A DNA stretch of 53,686 nt from CAYOOT01 sp964405665 (GCA_964405665.1 CAYOOT010000012.1:1-53686); one strand, 5' to 3'; shown: positions 41,301-49,228, counted from the first letter of the stretch. Numbers and translations are program-made. The notes: generated by a model not told the origin, from the letters alone.

Positions 41301-43258
41301 TAGCTGGTCTCAGAAGGAAATTAGAAAAAAGTAAAACTTTTGAGCTGCCCGATATAGATCCACAATTTGGATTGTCTAGAACTTCCGAAACAATCCATCC
41401 CGATATGGCAGATCGACAATGGACAACTGATTCCTGTATCACAGCAGCATTGAAATTACGCCAGATTGCTCCCCATCTTGCCGTTCGTAACTTCATTACC
41501 AATGCTACTTTTATTTTAAATCCTAAAAATCTTGAAGCCGCTACAGCAGCGATTCTTGATCCAAAGTGGTATCGTGAAAGCGATGCAAGTCATGGAATTT
41601 CTCATATCTATCAAAGAGCGGAGTTGCTTTGGGATGAAGAAAATAGAGTTCCAAAAAAAGAAAGTGTTGTGCCAGCCCGGGGTTGGGGCAATAACAAGCG
41701 ACTGGAATCACAAGCTCTCTTGCTCAACTATTTGATAGAAACAATTATCGCCGGTGCTTGTCTTGGTGAACAGAGGGGCGAATTGACAAAACGAGCTGCT
41801 ATTTGGGGCTTTAATTGGACTGAGAAAAACAAGGACTCATTCTCAATTGAGAATGAGCCATTATCAAAGTTGCAAAAGGAACATATTATTTCTGCTATTC
41901 AAATACTTGCTTCATATCTGCTTTCAGTAGAATGGAATGTTGATACTCAGACTTACGATCTGAAGGCTCCCACAGTCAGTGCCTGGGAAGAAGCACCACG
42001 TCCAGGAGGTTGTGCTTCAGATACAGGATTCATGGTAGATGCCATGTCCTCATTAAAAGATCTGCTATTTAATCCAGCTTTTAATGACAATCAAATAATC
42101 ACAGAAGTTAGAGAAAGTTTAAATAATAAACTGCCGCTATTTGCAGACTCCCAGGATGGAGAAACTTTGTTACAAGCACATCCTTATGCTGATTTTCGAA
42201 GTAAAGATAATTTAGAAAGTTTTATTCTACAGGGTCAAACTTTATTAAGAGAAATGGTGATCAGGCCAATAACAAGGGCAATTGACGCCGGTATCGTAGC
42301 TCCGCCAGCAGGAGTAGAACAATTTCCAGATTGTAACGCAGATTCTTCTCTAATGTTATTAGCTGCGGGACATAAATCTTTCGGTCCTAGTCTAGCTTGG
42401 AATGCCAAGATGCGATATGGGCTGGTTTTAGCAGCGAAAACTCATTTAACGAAAAACCATCCCAAAGATTGCCTGGGAATGAATCGCTATGCTGCATACT
42501 GGTCTGAAGAATGTCAACAGTGGTTGATTGATAGCTATCTTAGTTATGAGTTTGAATTGGGCTTAATTGTTCCTGGTCTTGTAGAGCCTGGATTCGCTAA
42601 ACATATTGCAGAGGCCTATCAAAAAAATGCAGAACATATAGTAGATCGGATCCAGGCTGGAATTGCCGGTCCTCGCGATTCAATTCTTCAAGCTGCTCAT
42701 GATCGTTTATTTGGCCCTGGAAAAGGTAATCAACCGACAGAAGCCAAGAAAGATGCTCATAATCCTAAGGCAATGTTAGGACGACAACAATTTTCATTAC
42801 CCGAATGGGTTGCTCAATGGACAATTGGTCCAACTGCTGCAGTGATTGCTCTGGGGCGGGCAAAGTCTGAAATTCTCGAATATATTAAGGAAACAATAAA
42901 TCCAAACACTGGAAAATTTGAAGAGGAATGGGTATTGGATTTACTGCATCAGGTCAACGAGGATTTAACTTTCTTTATCAATCTTTGCACTTCCACCTTA
43001 GTTCAAGATATCGATGCTAAGGGAAAACCTGTTTTGCGCGCCGATGGGACATTATTGCCCAAAGGAAAACTTTCTATGATGGAATGCTTCCAGGCAGTTC
43101 TCGATGTCGAAGGCAAAGTAGTTTTTCGACCAGGACAACACACCCTGCCCTGGTCTACCGTACAACTTGATGATGGACTTAGCTGGGCAGAACGTGCTGC
43201 TGAAGACGAAGAACTTCTTCGTGAAGAAGGAGTTCTTCCTCCTGTTCTTACTATTTAG
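38393..43258 (+). CDS. Large 1,621-residue membrane-associated protein, possible relative of the giant protein
   Basis: Unrecognised as a whole. Residues 1-260 are coiled coil (VIKLQEDILKLEDKRERN). A Gly/Ala-rich hydrophobic region at about 266-335 (LPFVFAIAITTFTGGVASGV) ends in VGGEQAGKEI. A second, at about 369-470, begins with GVALTYAEQVRRNVVMNFG. HEKAH is at 635-639, in the pattern HEKAHxxGxxELxA shared with the giant protein. The C-terminal half, about 880-1621, is soluble and helical, with WTTDSCITAALKL near 1010, WGNNKRLESQALLLNYLI near 1100 and PWSTVQLDDGLSWAERAAED near 1585. The repeated helix pairs and Trp/Asp-rich turns suggest an alpha/alpha toroid such as glucoamylase-like GH15, but I could not identify a catalytic pair. 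No signal peptide. GAAGAG before the ATG is a weak ribosome site. Confidence 0.8.
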   Translation: MAKVSVSNSVNINDPHSTAINPRLPAALQKEAKEVSKWLLNDIQIPSTLSQQYKIQAARIKETDSAVIKLQEDILKLEDKRERNILVRAWNHIKGTSILEIEAQTIENKVAELDNWLTKRNIALNSMKKLEADFLSVSDSAQERAKLAASQTARVQAYRMQDEAFVCKLLEIERSGENRLSQRTVDIVRTIVLSNQKSRLDQLEQTAQAIETLSKGSLSESNKSQLAVLKYSQNIVTAKGYLQFIDYIKTETEFRDDSAYSFLKYDSLPFVFAIAITTFTGGVASGVAIPLALRLSGFLARGAITRSLVSFGANYLASSVLMGIGTVGGEQAGKEINNIVLNSLENLQRIDKQDLKKGGSLIRKYEEIGVDGVALTYAEQVRRNVVMNFGTQVLGLGFGKFIGATLSPLKNFAGKVFSRGIVGKEATKSLGRGIVTELVEESAENVIAAGAELTSRTEQLSRLNPLLKKLGLGAYADTGGTLLLALKVALTGKGLKHRRTHPQDFAINEESNAAGDIQSVIAQAQRSENPQDVSPNLRASENLILYGQSFKGVRSTDGKYFYLDNPLDIQVVCQLAVTQRAAKKHLDPKTIAEILLKAENVSAFYDQENDLIISPRVSLFTDQTTREILSGVIRHEKAHKEGKDELGALQEQRDSYANRGISFYLEDGELIVDKEIDSVRSASNQELEEYVANNPNSELEELGIFTIKRGKTYKQKIIASRIIGIFADHLSGEFTGDPLYSLNRILKDYNSDYNLKEFCEEILELNTNNTNQLKKQGFSQTGIRILQKWVSQHKQDLIQRALVDRDIVEVSNSRRTVLTKRFEKLEMQLGTLLKEGKTKDITQETLNHIAELYGVPGDERERICPSTFKINLEAGGFTDFPSDGEYTNKVKWIHIYNVLNADALKDLDNHHGPQAGEIARVAVLDVIWRDVKARLAATKMKLRHVQLGNKEYPVWNNVTTPRLSWTKADLAGLRRKLEKSKTFELPDIDPQFGLSRTSETIHPDMADRQWTTDSCITAALKLRQIAPHLAVRNFITNATFILNPKNLEAATAAILDPKWYRESDASHGISHIYQRAELLWDEENRVPKKESVVPARGWGNNKRLESQALLLNYLIETIIAGACLGEQRGELTKRAAIWGFNWTEKNKDSFSIENEPLSKLQKEHIISAIQILASYLLSVEWNVDTQTYDLKAPTVSAWEEAPRPGGCASDTGFMVDAMSSLKDLLFNPAFNDNQIITEVRESLNNKLPLFADSQDGETLLQAHPYADFRSKDNLESFILQGQTLLREMVIRPITRAIDAGIVAPPAGVEQFPDCNADSSLMLLAAGHKSFGPSLAWNAKMRYGLVLAAKTHLTKNHPKDCLGMNRYAAYWSEECQQWLIDSYLSYEFELGLIVPGLVEPGFAKHIAEAYQKNAEHIVDRIQAGIAGPRDSILQAAHDRLFGPGKGNQPTEAKKDAHNPKAMLGRQQFSLPEWVAQWTIGPTAAVIALGRAKSEILEYIKETINPNTGKFEEEWVLDLLHQVNEDLTFFINLCTSTLVQDIDAKGKPVLRADGTLLPKGKLSMMECFQAVLDVEGKVVFRPGQHTLPWSTVQLDDGLSWAERAAEDEELLREEGVLPPVLTI

Positions 43259-43302
43259 TTTTCCACCGATCTATAAAAAATAATTTGAAAAATACTATAA
43301 GT

Positions 43303-43986
43303 TTAACTTCCTAAAACAGCTTCCAGCAATTTTCTGCCTTGAGTACTGCCCATCATCTCTTCACAAGCTCTTTCCGGATGACAGATCAAACCTAAAACAT
43401 TTTTATGGCGATTACAAATTCCGGCAATTGCATTCATACTTCCATTAAAGGGTTCTTTTTCATTGACATCGCCTTCGGCATCTGAAAAACGAAAAACTAT
43501 TTCCCCATTTTCTTCCAAATCTCTCATGCCGCGCTTATCCACAAAATAACGTCCATAACTACAAGCTAAGGGCAGACTAATTACTTCTTCTTCTTTAAAA
43601 TTTTTTGTAAATGGTGTTTGATTATTGCAAACAAGCAAATAAACATCGCGTTGTAAAAATTGTCGGCCTAAGTTTGGCAATAAAACTCCGGGAAGAACTT
43701 TAATCTCACAGAGAATTTGAAAACCATTGCCAATACCGATTGTCGGACCACCGTCTCTGGCAAATTTTCTAATCCCAGCAACGATCGGAGAACCTTGAAC
43801 CAAAGCTCCCGGTCTTAAATAATCACCAAAAGCCGCTCCTCCGGGAACTACTAACACATCGGCATCTCCTACAGTTTCTTCTTGATGCCAGATTTTATGA
43901 ACTTCTTGCCCAAAAAGATCTCGATAGACATAAGCCACATCATCAGCCCCGCTGGAACCTGGAAATTCAACTATGGCAATCTTCAT
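43303..43986 (-). CDS. purQ: Phosphoribosylformylglycinamidine synthase glutaminase subunit, nucleophile Cys replaced by Gly
   Basis: A 227-residue class-I glutamine amidotransferase subunit that normally releases ammonia for PurL. Family landmarks are clear: MKIAIVEFPGSSGADD at the start, ADVLVVPGGAAFGDYLRPGA, and the His-Glu pair in ICHPERACEE (His203, Glu205). In the nucleophile elbow, where homologues read GICNGFQ or GVCNGFQ, this protein reads GIGNGFQIL. Codon 86 (43729-43731) is GGC for Gly rather than TGC or TGT for Cys. If real, glutaminase activity should be lost. The gene overlaps purS by four bases (ATGA) and follows purB, an intact purine operon otherwise. A sequencing or assembly error at one base is the main alternative. 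Confidence 0.92.
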   Translation of the reverse strand: MKIAIVEFPGSSGADDVAYVYRDLFGQEVHKIWHQEETVGDADVLVVPGGAAFGDYLRPGALVQGSPIVAGIRKFARDGGPTIGIGNGFQILCEIKVLPGVLLPNLGRQFLQRDVYLLVCNNQTPFTKNFKEEEVISLPLACSYGRYFVDKRGMRDLEENGEIVFRFSDAEGDVNEKEPFNGSMNAIAGICNRHKNVLGLICHPERACEEMMGSTQGRKLLEAVLGS

Positions 43987-44246
43987 CTGCCAATTCCTTT
44001 AACTTCTGCTTCGTGAATTATTTCAAAATCTTCAATTAGTTCATTAGCTAAAAGTTTTTTGCACATATCCTCTACTCTTTCTTTTTCTTTTTCCCTGTCC
44101 CCGGTTTCGATAAGCAGCTCAATATATTTGCCAAGCTTGGCATCTTTTACTTCAGAAAAACCAAGACTTCTTAGACGCTCCGCTAGAGCTCTTCCTGCGG
44201 GGTCCATTACTTCTTCTTTGAGACTTACTAATACTTTGACAATCAT
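43983..44246 (-). CDS. purS: Phosphoribosylformylglycinamidine synthase subunit PurS
   Basis: An 87-residue small subunit that bridges PurQ and PurL in the three-part FGAM synthase and helps carry ammonia. The start VKVLVSLKEEVMDPAGRALAE and the VKDAKLGKYIEL block are characteristic, as is the C-terminal strand FEIIHEAE. Separate PurS and PurQ mark the Bacillus-type enzyme, not the single long PurL of enteric bacteria. A Shine-Dalgarno AAGGA precedes the ATG. PurL is not in the window. Confidence 0.95.
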   Translation of the reverse strand: MIVKVLVSLKEEVMDPAGRALAERLRSLGFSEVKDAKLGKYIELLIETGDREKEKERVEDMCKKLLANELIEDFEIIHEAEVKGIGR

Positions 44247-44287
44247 TGGGATTAATCCTTAAATTTCAATTTACAAAAATTTTTGTT

Positions 44288-44372
44288 GTTGGGGCTGCCC
44301 GGGACCATTATATTTTGGAATCCCGGGCACCCATCCTTCGACAAGCTCAGGATAAATAAAGGGTGCCCCTAC
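44288..44372. repeat. REPIN-like element, family C, one arm shortened and one arm interrupted
   Basis: The left arm is reduced to GTTGGGGCTGCCCGGG, with the inner hairpin deleted. The loop keeps CCATTATATTTTGG. The right arm has its hairpin loop replaced by a segment containing CCTTCGACAAGCTCAGG, itself a dispersed repeat I recall from many bacterial genomes (often translated FDKLR). It lies between purB and purS in the purine operon without obvious polar features. Confidence 0.8.
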
Positions 44373-44377
44373 ATTAT

Positions 44378-45691
44378 CTATTCAAAAGTTCTTTTAAAAA
44401 TAAAGTCTACATTCTTTAGATGATGTTTTAAAGAAAAAACTTCATTCAATTCTGCTTCCTTAAACATTGCTGTAATCTGGGAATCCCCTTTGATTCGTTT
44501 TTCAAAACTTGGTCCAGTAGCCACTCCCTGGTTAATTTCATCCCAGGTGGCCATCGCATGTTTTTGAATCAAAGAATATGCATCCTCTCTTTTCATTCCT
44601 TTTGCAGCCATTAAGGGCAATAAAGTTCCCGAATAAATTAAGCCTTTGGTTAAATCCAAATTACGTTGCATATTTTCCGGGTAAACTTTTAAGTCCTTAA
44701 TAATAGATTTAACTCGTGCCAATGCAAAATCAAGAGTAATTAGAATATCTGGAGCAATGAATCTTTCCACACTGGAATGAGAAATATCTCGCTCATGCCA
44801 AAGCGTCACATTTTCTAAACTAGTTTCTGCCCAGCTGCGAATCATCCGACATAGACCAGTTACATTTTCTGAAAGTATCGGATTTCTTTTATGGGGCATG
44901 GCACTGGAACCTTTCTGCCCTTTCGTAAAATTTTCTTCAGCTTCCCGCACTTCTGTTCTTTGCAGATGTCTAATTTCCACAACAATTCGTTCCAAACTTG
45001 CAGCAAGTTGTGCAAAACTTAAAAACAATGCAGCATGGATATCTCTAGAGATCACTTGAGTGGATACCGGAGTCGGTTTAAAGCCAAGTTTTTCACAAAC
45101 AAACTTTTCCACTTCCGGACTTAAATGGGCATAGGTTCCAACCGGACCGGAGATCGCTCCGGTGGCCATATCGGCTCTGGCAAATTTTATTCTGGCAAGA
45201 TGTCTTTTTAATTCTGCATAAAGTGAAGCCAATTTTAAACCAAAAGTTATCGGTTCAGCATGAATGCCATGAGAACGGCCAATGCAAACTGTGTCTTTGT
45301 ATTTATAGGCTTGGTCTTTAAGGACAGCTAAAAGTTCTTCCAATCCTTTTAAAATTAAATCCGTTGACTGGCAAAGTTGTAAAGAAAAACAAGTATCCAA
45401 CAAATCCGAAGAAGTCATCCCCATATGTAGGTAACGGGCATCTTCACCGACATACTCGGCAACATTGGTTAAAAAAGCAATCACATCATGCTTAACTTCT
45501 TTTTCAATTTCTAAAACGCGCTCTACATTAAAATTACCTTTTTTTCTGACGTTGTCTAAGGCACGCTGGGGAGCTAGGCCAATTTTAACCATTCCCTCAA
45601 GGGCCAAAGTCTCAACTTCCAACCAAAGTTTTAATTTTGCTTCTTCCGTCCAAAGGCTGACCATTTCCGGTCGAGAATAACGTGGTATCAT
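44378..45691 (-). CDS. purB: Adenylosuccinate lyase
   Basis: A 437-residue member of the fumarase/aspartase superfamily. It cleaves SAICAR to AICAR and adenylosuccinate to AMP in purine synthesis. The start MIPRYSRPEMVSLWTEEAKL, the HMGMTSSDLLDT block, the His in GRSHGIHAEP and the signature GSSAMPHKRNPILSEN with the catalytic Ser loop are intact. Length fits the short Bacillus/Thermotoga clade rather than the E. coli type. It is the first gene of purB-purS-purQ, separated from purS by 131 nt that hold a family-C repeat. No strong Shine-Dalgarno is seen. Confidence 0.96.
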   Translation of the reverse strand: MIPRYSRPEMVSLWTEEAKLKLWLEVETLALEGMVKIGLAPQRALDNVRKKGNFNVERVLEIEKEVKHDVIAFLTNVAEYVGEDARYLHMGMTSSDLLDTCFSLQLCQSTDLILKGLEELLAVLKDQAYKYKDTVCIGRSHGIHAEPITFGLKLASLYAELKRHLARIKFARADMATGAISGPVGTYAHLSPEVEKFVCEKLGFKPTPVSTQVISRDIHAALFLSFAQLAASLERIVVEIRHLQRTEVREAEENFTKGQKGSSAMPHKRNPILSENVTGLCRMIRSWAETSLENVTLWHERDISHSSVERFIAPDILITLDFALARVKSIIKDLKVYPENMQRNLDLTKGLIYSGTLLPLMAAKGMKREDAYSLIQKHAMATWDEINQGVATGPSFEKRIKGDSQITAMFKEAELNEVFSLKHHLKNVDFIFKRTFE

Positions 45692-45840
45692 AGTATTTTT
45701 ATCTTAAATATTTAATTGTTCTATCAAGGAAATAATACAAACCAGCTTTTTTTACCAGAGATTACATTTTTTAACAGAGATTAGGGCGAGTGTATCAGTT
45801 AGTTTTATGCTTTTAGTTTACAGTCTCGAAAAAACTAGTC

Positions 45841-47442
45841 CTACATTGCTTTCAAATTTAAGGAAGCGGCTGCTGAGTGATCGCTGCTGGCTAGTCCACT
45901 AAACCTCTTGAGCATTCTTAGATATTCTTTATCAGCAAAAATATTATTGAGGACTGCTCTAAATTCATCTCCTTGCTCTCTTAAACTGAGCCAAGCATCG
46001 CGAATCAGGATCCTCAGAGTATTAATTAATTGTTCATTGCCCAAATGAGAATTGTGTATAAAAAGAACAAACTCTGTAATATTGAGATCACTTTCCACTT
46101 GATCGCAATAAGTGCAATTTTGATAAAGTGCACTTAAATTATAAAATGGGAAAAAAGATATTGCTTTATTGTGAGTATCCCCATTTTTTAACACCTCTGA
46201 AACCTGACCTGGATCGACATGAGTAAGTTTACTTTTAGCGTGGAATTTCCCCGTAAGTTTTAACAACTCATAATAAATTATCGAAGTGGAAAATTCTTCG
46301 GCCAACATAAAAATCTCAGAAGGTTTGAAATTATCATCTTTATTACCTGCTGCTCTTAACATGCGGTGTGACATTCCAGGCATAATCATTAAAGGAGTAT
46401 AATCTCCGCCTGGCTGATTAAGATAAGTTGCTGCCGGAGCAATCCCTAATAAAATCAAATCGGGCATAGCAATAAAATCTCTTTTTATGGTCTTGCGCAC
46501 TATTTCTATGGCATACTGAAAGTTATAATCAATTTCAATCGGGCATTTTCTAAATAAAGAAATATATTTCATTATTGCTAAAGTGGGAGCACTTCCCACA
46601 GGCAGAGCAACTCTTAGTTTCTCGATATTTTCTACCGCTCTTTTAACATCAGGCGTCACTGCACCCCATCTCTGTGAACAATTAAAATTATCTTCATCCA
46701 AATTCATAAGATTCTTTATTTTAAATCCATATCCAGGAATACTTAAATTTCTCAAAACTCTTTGGAAGGTTTTTTTCTGAGCAGAATTTGAAAAAATATC
46801 TGTTATAAAGAGCATTGAAGATATTTCTCGAGCATAAAGTTCTTTTAGTTTTAATAAAAAATTATCTTTTGCGACAATTTGATTCTCTTTTACTTTATTT
46901 TTAAAAACAATTTTTCCTGACATCTTCCAAGCATTTTCCAAATACTTCACTAGCTGCATGATTTCTAATTCTTCTTCTACTCTTTTTTTGGAAAGATATA
47001 TTTCGATCTGTTCTTTTTTAAGAAGATTGTCATTCAAGGAAAGTTCCACAGGGCCAGGACGTTTTAATTCGGGATTTGTTCTTTTAACAAGTTTTTTGAT
47101 AAACGGCTTTGAATTCTTAGATAAACCAAACATCTCCACAAGCCAAACAGGAGGTTTTGCTAAAGCATATTCCAAAGAAGCTGCGGGGCTTCCAATTTCA
47201 CCGACTAAAATTGTTTCCTCAGTTGCTAATATGGCTTTTAAAAAAAACAAAGAGAGTGCTTGCACAGCTTGAGTCCATTGAAAAGTACCTGCTAAAAGAA
47301 AAGCTCCTTTATCTTTCCCCCTAATAGAAAGTTTGCTCTCAATTATTGCTGAATGAGAAAATTCTGTTTTAAGTAATTCGAAATTAGGACCAGAGCTGAA
47401 ATAAAGTTTGAGCATAATGCTTGCTAAGATATTTATTATCAT
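45841..47442 (-). CDS. Protein of unknown function with possible periplasmic-binding-like segment
   Basis: About 533 residues that I do not recognise. The middle (about 270-350) has LRVALPVGSAPTLAIMKYIS, CPIEIDYNFQYAIEIVR and MPDLILLGIAPAATYL, a pattern reminiscent of solute-binding (TAXI or NMT1-like) domains where a ligand pocket follows an N-terminal Val-Ala-Leu strand. That likeness is weak. There is a CTYCDQVESD pair of Cys near 470. There is no signal peptide or clear membrane helix unless the first ten hydrophobic residues act as one. The start is uncertain: TTG at 47454, ATG at 47442 (used here) and ATG at 47415 all lack a good Shine-Dalgarno. It is divergent from the Cys-rich gene. 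Confidence 0.55.
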   Translation of the reverse strand: MIINILASIMLKLYFSSGPNFELLKTEFSHSAIIESKLSIRGKDKGAFLLAGTFQWTQAVQALSLFFLKAILATEETILVGEIGSPAASLEYALAKPPVWLVEMFGLSKNSKPFIKKLVKRTNPELKRPGPVELSLNDNLLKKEQIEIYLSKKRVEEELEIMQLVKYLENAWKMSGKIVFKNKVKENQIVAKDNFLLKLKELYAREISSMLFITDIFSNSAQKKTFQRVLRNLSIPGYGFKIKNLMNLDEDNFNCSQRWGAVTPDVKRAVENIEKLRVALPVGSAPTLAIMKYISLFRKCPIEIDYNFQYAIEIVRKTIKRDFIAMPDLILLGIAPAATYLNQPGGDYTPLMIMPGMSHRMLRAAGNKDDNFKPSEIFMLAEEFSTSIIYYELLKLTGKFHAKSKLTHVDPGQVSEVLKNGDTHNKAISFFPFYNLSALYQNCTYCDQVESDLNITEFVLFIHNSHLGNEQLINTLRILIRDAWLSLREQGDEFRAVLNNIFADKEYLRMLKRFSGLASSDHSAAASLNLKAM

Positions 47443-47489
47443 CCCTGAAAACAAGGGACTTAGCTTTCTGGAACCACCTCGGGAACTAA

Positions 47490-47508
47490 GGCGGGTACTA
47501 GCCCCGCC
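47490..47508. repeat. Solitary short GC-rich hairpin
   Basis: GGCGGG and CCCGCC flank a 7-nt loop (TACTAGC) between two divergent genes. It resembles a single REP half of a different sequence family and is much richer in GC than its surroundings. No partner copy was seen nearby. Confidence 0.4.
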
Positions 47509-47556
47509 CTATTTCGTATAAAATATGTAATTAGTCATACTCCATACACAACTGTT

Positions 47557-49179
47557 ATGAAGACTATGAATAGAAAATGCCTCTTAAGCGAAAAGGAATT
47601 TTTAATATCTGATAACGACCTAGAATCATACAATAATTTGGGCTTACCTGAGCCTAAATTACATCCTCTTGAACGCCAGAGAAGAAGAACAAGTTTTAGA
47701 AATTTTCGACATTTATATAACAGACTCTGCTCAGCAACGGGGAAAAACATCATCTCGATGTATCATGAGAAACAAGCATTTCCTGTTTATGACAACAATT
47801 ATTGGTGGTCAGACCATTGGGAAGCAAAAGATTTTGGCCGAGAATTTAATTTTAATAAATTATTTTTCGATCAATACCAAGAACTTTCCAACGTTGTACC
47901 ACGCTTTGCTCTGGCTACAACTAATTCAGAGAATTGTAATTACATCAATATGTGTGTGGGATCAAAAAACTGCTACCTGGTTTTTGGATGTGTGCGCAAT
48001 GAGGATTGCCTGTATGGACATATCGTCTGGGACAGTAGCAATTGCTTGGATAATCTTTATATTTTTCGCTGCCAGTGGTGCTCCAACTCCATTGATCTTT
48101 TTGACTGCTACGATTTACACTTTTCTCAGGAATGCACAAATTGCCAGGAATGTTATTTTTTAGAGAATTGTCATGCTTGCAGGAATTGTTTTGGCTGTTT
48201 TAACTTAAAAAATGCGCAATATTGTTTTTTCAATGAACAACTTTCAGAGAAAGCCTACAAAGAACAACTAGCTAAACTGCTGCCACTAAATCAGGAAACT
48301 ATTGATCAGACAAATAAATATCTGCAAGAACGAAGAAATTCTTCTATCAACTATCCTGAATATTTTGGTTTAAAAAATGAAGATGTTCAGGGCAATCATA
48401 TTTATGAATCCAGTAATATCAATTACTCTTTCGATCTTAAAATCGCAGAAAACTGCAGTTATTGCTTTACCGGCTACGACATTCAAAACTGCCTTGATCT
48501 TTCATTTACCGGAACATCAGCAAGGTTTTGCTGTGAGTGCTTAACGATGTTTAATGCCGAAGAATGTTTCTATTCACACTTTCTCCAAGATTCTCAAAAT
48601 GCTTATTATTCCGAATTCTGCAAATCCTCAAAAAATATTTTTGGCTGTAATGGACTTAGAAATTCTGAGTATTGTATTTTAAATAAACAATATTCCAAAG
48701 ATGATTATTTTGTTCTGAAAGAAAAAATAATTGAATTTATGAAAAATACTGGAGAATGGGGAGAATTTTTCCCCTCTGACATTTCTCCTTTTGCCTACAA
48801 TGAAAGTATTGCTTATGAATATCAGCCTTTGACAAAAGAAGAAGTTATTCAACGAGGATTAAAATGGCTGGAAGAAGCAACTTATCCAGAAAAAGAATGG
48901 AATCCAAGCCTTGGGGAAATCAATCCCCAGACAGTTTTTTATTGCAGTAAATCTTATAAAGCATACAAACTCAGTAAGTATGAAATTGAATTCTATCAAA
49001 GAATGAATCTCAGCGTTCCGCAACTTTGTCCCGATCAGCGACATTTACAGCGAATGAGTGCTCGGGCTGCCAGGGAATTATTTTTGGGTAATTGTTTTCA
49101 GTGTAAAAAAGAAATTATGAGCGCTAATTTTTCCTTGAGTAAACGAGTGTTTTGTGAGGATTGCTTTACTAAAGAATAA
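47557..49179 (+). CDS. Cys-rich repeat protein of unknown function (35 Cys)
   Basis: A 540-residue protein with 35 cysteines, many spaced as short units such as NCYLVFGC, CTNCQECYFLENCHACRNC and LKNAQYCFFNEQ, the last repeated later as LRNSEYCILNKQ. I recall this family (NSENC/NCYL/RNSEYC units with YDNNYWWSDHWEAKDFGREF near residue 75) from Parcubacteria and other uncultivated bacteria, always of unknown function. The repeat spacing suggests stacked turns, such as a beta-helix. The C-terminal region has CPDQRHLQRMSAR and a CxxC pair (CFQC ... CEDC) that looks like a zinc ribbon near residues 510-538. No signal peptide, so reduced cytoplasmic thiols or bound zinc are likely. It is preceded by 102 nt with no clear promoter. 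Confidence 0.8.
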   Translation: MKTMNRKCLLSEKEFLISDNDLESYNNLGLPEPKLHPLERQRRRTSFRNFRHLYNRLCSATGKNIISMYHEKQAFPVYDNNYWWSDHWEAKDFGREFNFNKLFFDQYQELSNVVPRFALATTNSENCNYINMCVGSKNCYLVFGCVRNEDCLYGHIVWDSSNCLDNLYIFRCQWCSNSIDLFDCYDLHFSQECTNCQECYFLENCHACRNCFGCFNLKNAQYCFFNEQLSEKAYKEQLAKLLPLNQETIDQTNKYLQERRNSSINYPEYFGLKNEDVQGNHIYESSNINYSFDLKIAENCSYCFTGYDIQNCLDLSFTGTSARFCCECLTMFNAEECFYSHFLQDSQNAYYSEFCKSSKNIFGCNGLRNSEYCILNKQYSKDDYFVLKEKIIEFMKNTGEWGEFFPSDISPFAYNESIAYEYQPLTKEEVIQRGLKWLEEATYPEKEWNPSLGEINPQTVFYCSKSYKAYKLSKYEIEFYQRMNLSVPQLCPDQRHLQRMSARAARELFLGNCFQCKKEIMSANFSLSKRVFCEDCFTKE

Positions 49180-49228
49180 ATAAAATCAAGAAGAAGGACT
49201 GGAATTAATATCTACAAAATAATCTGAA

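Noticed and set aside
38393..43258. The 1,621-residue protein as a phage tape-measure protein
   Set aside because: Coiled coil and hydrophobic Gly-rich segments fit loosely, but no other phage genes lie nearby and the C-terminal half is a large soluble helical domain.
45700..45840. Short direct repeats of CAGAGATTA type between purB and the next gene
   Set aside because: The match is only about ten bases, in AT-rich sequence, and no structure or function follows from it.
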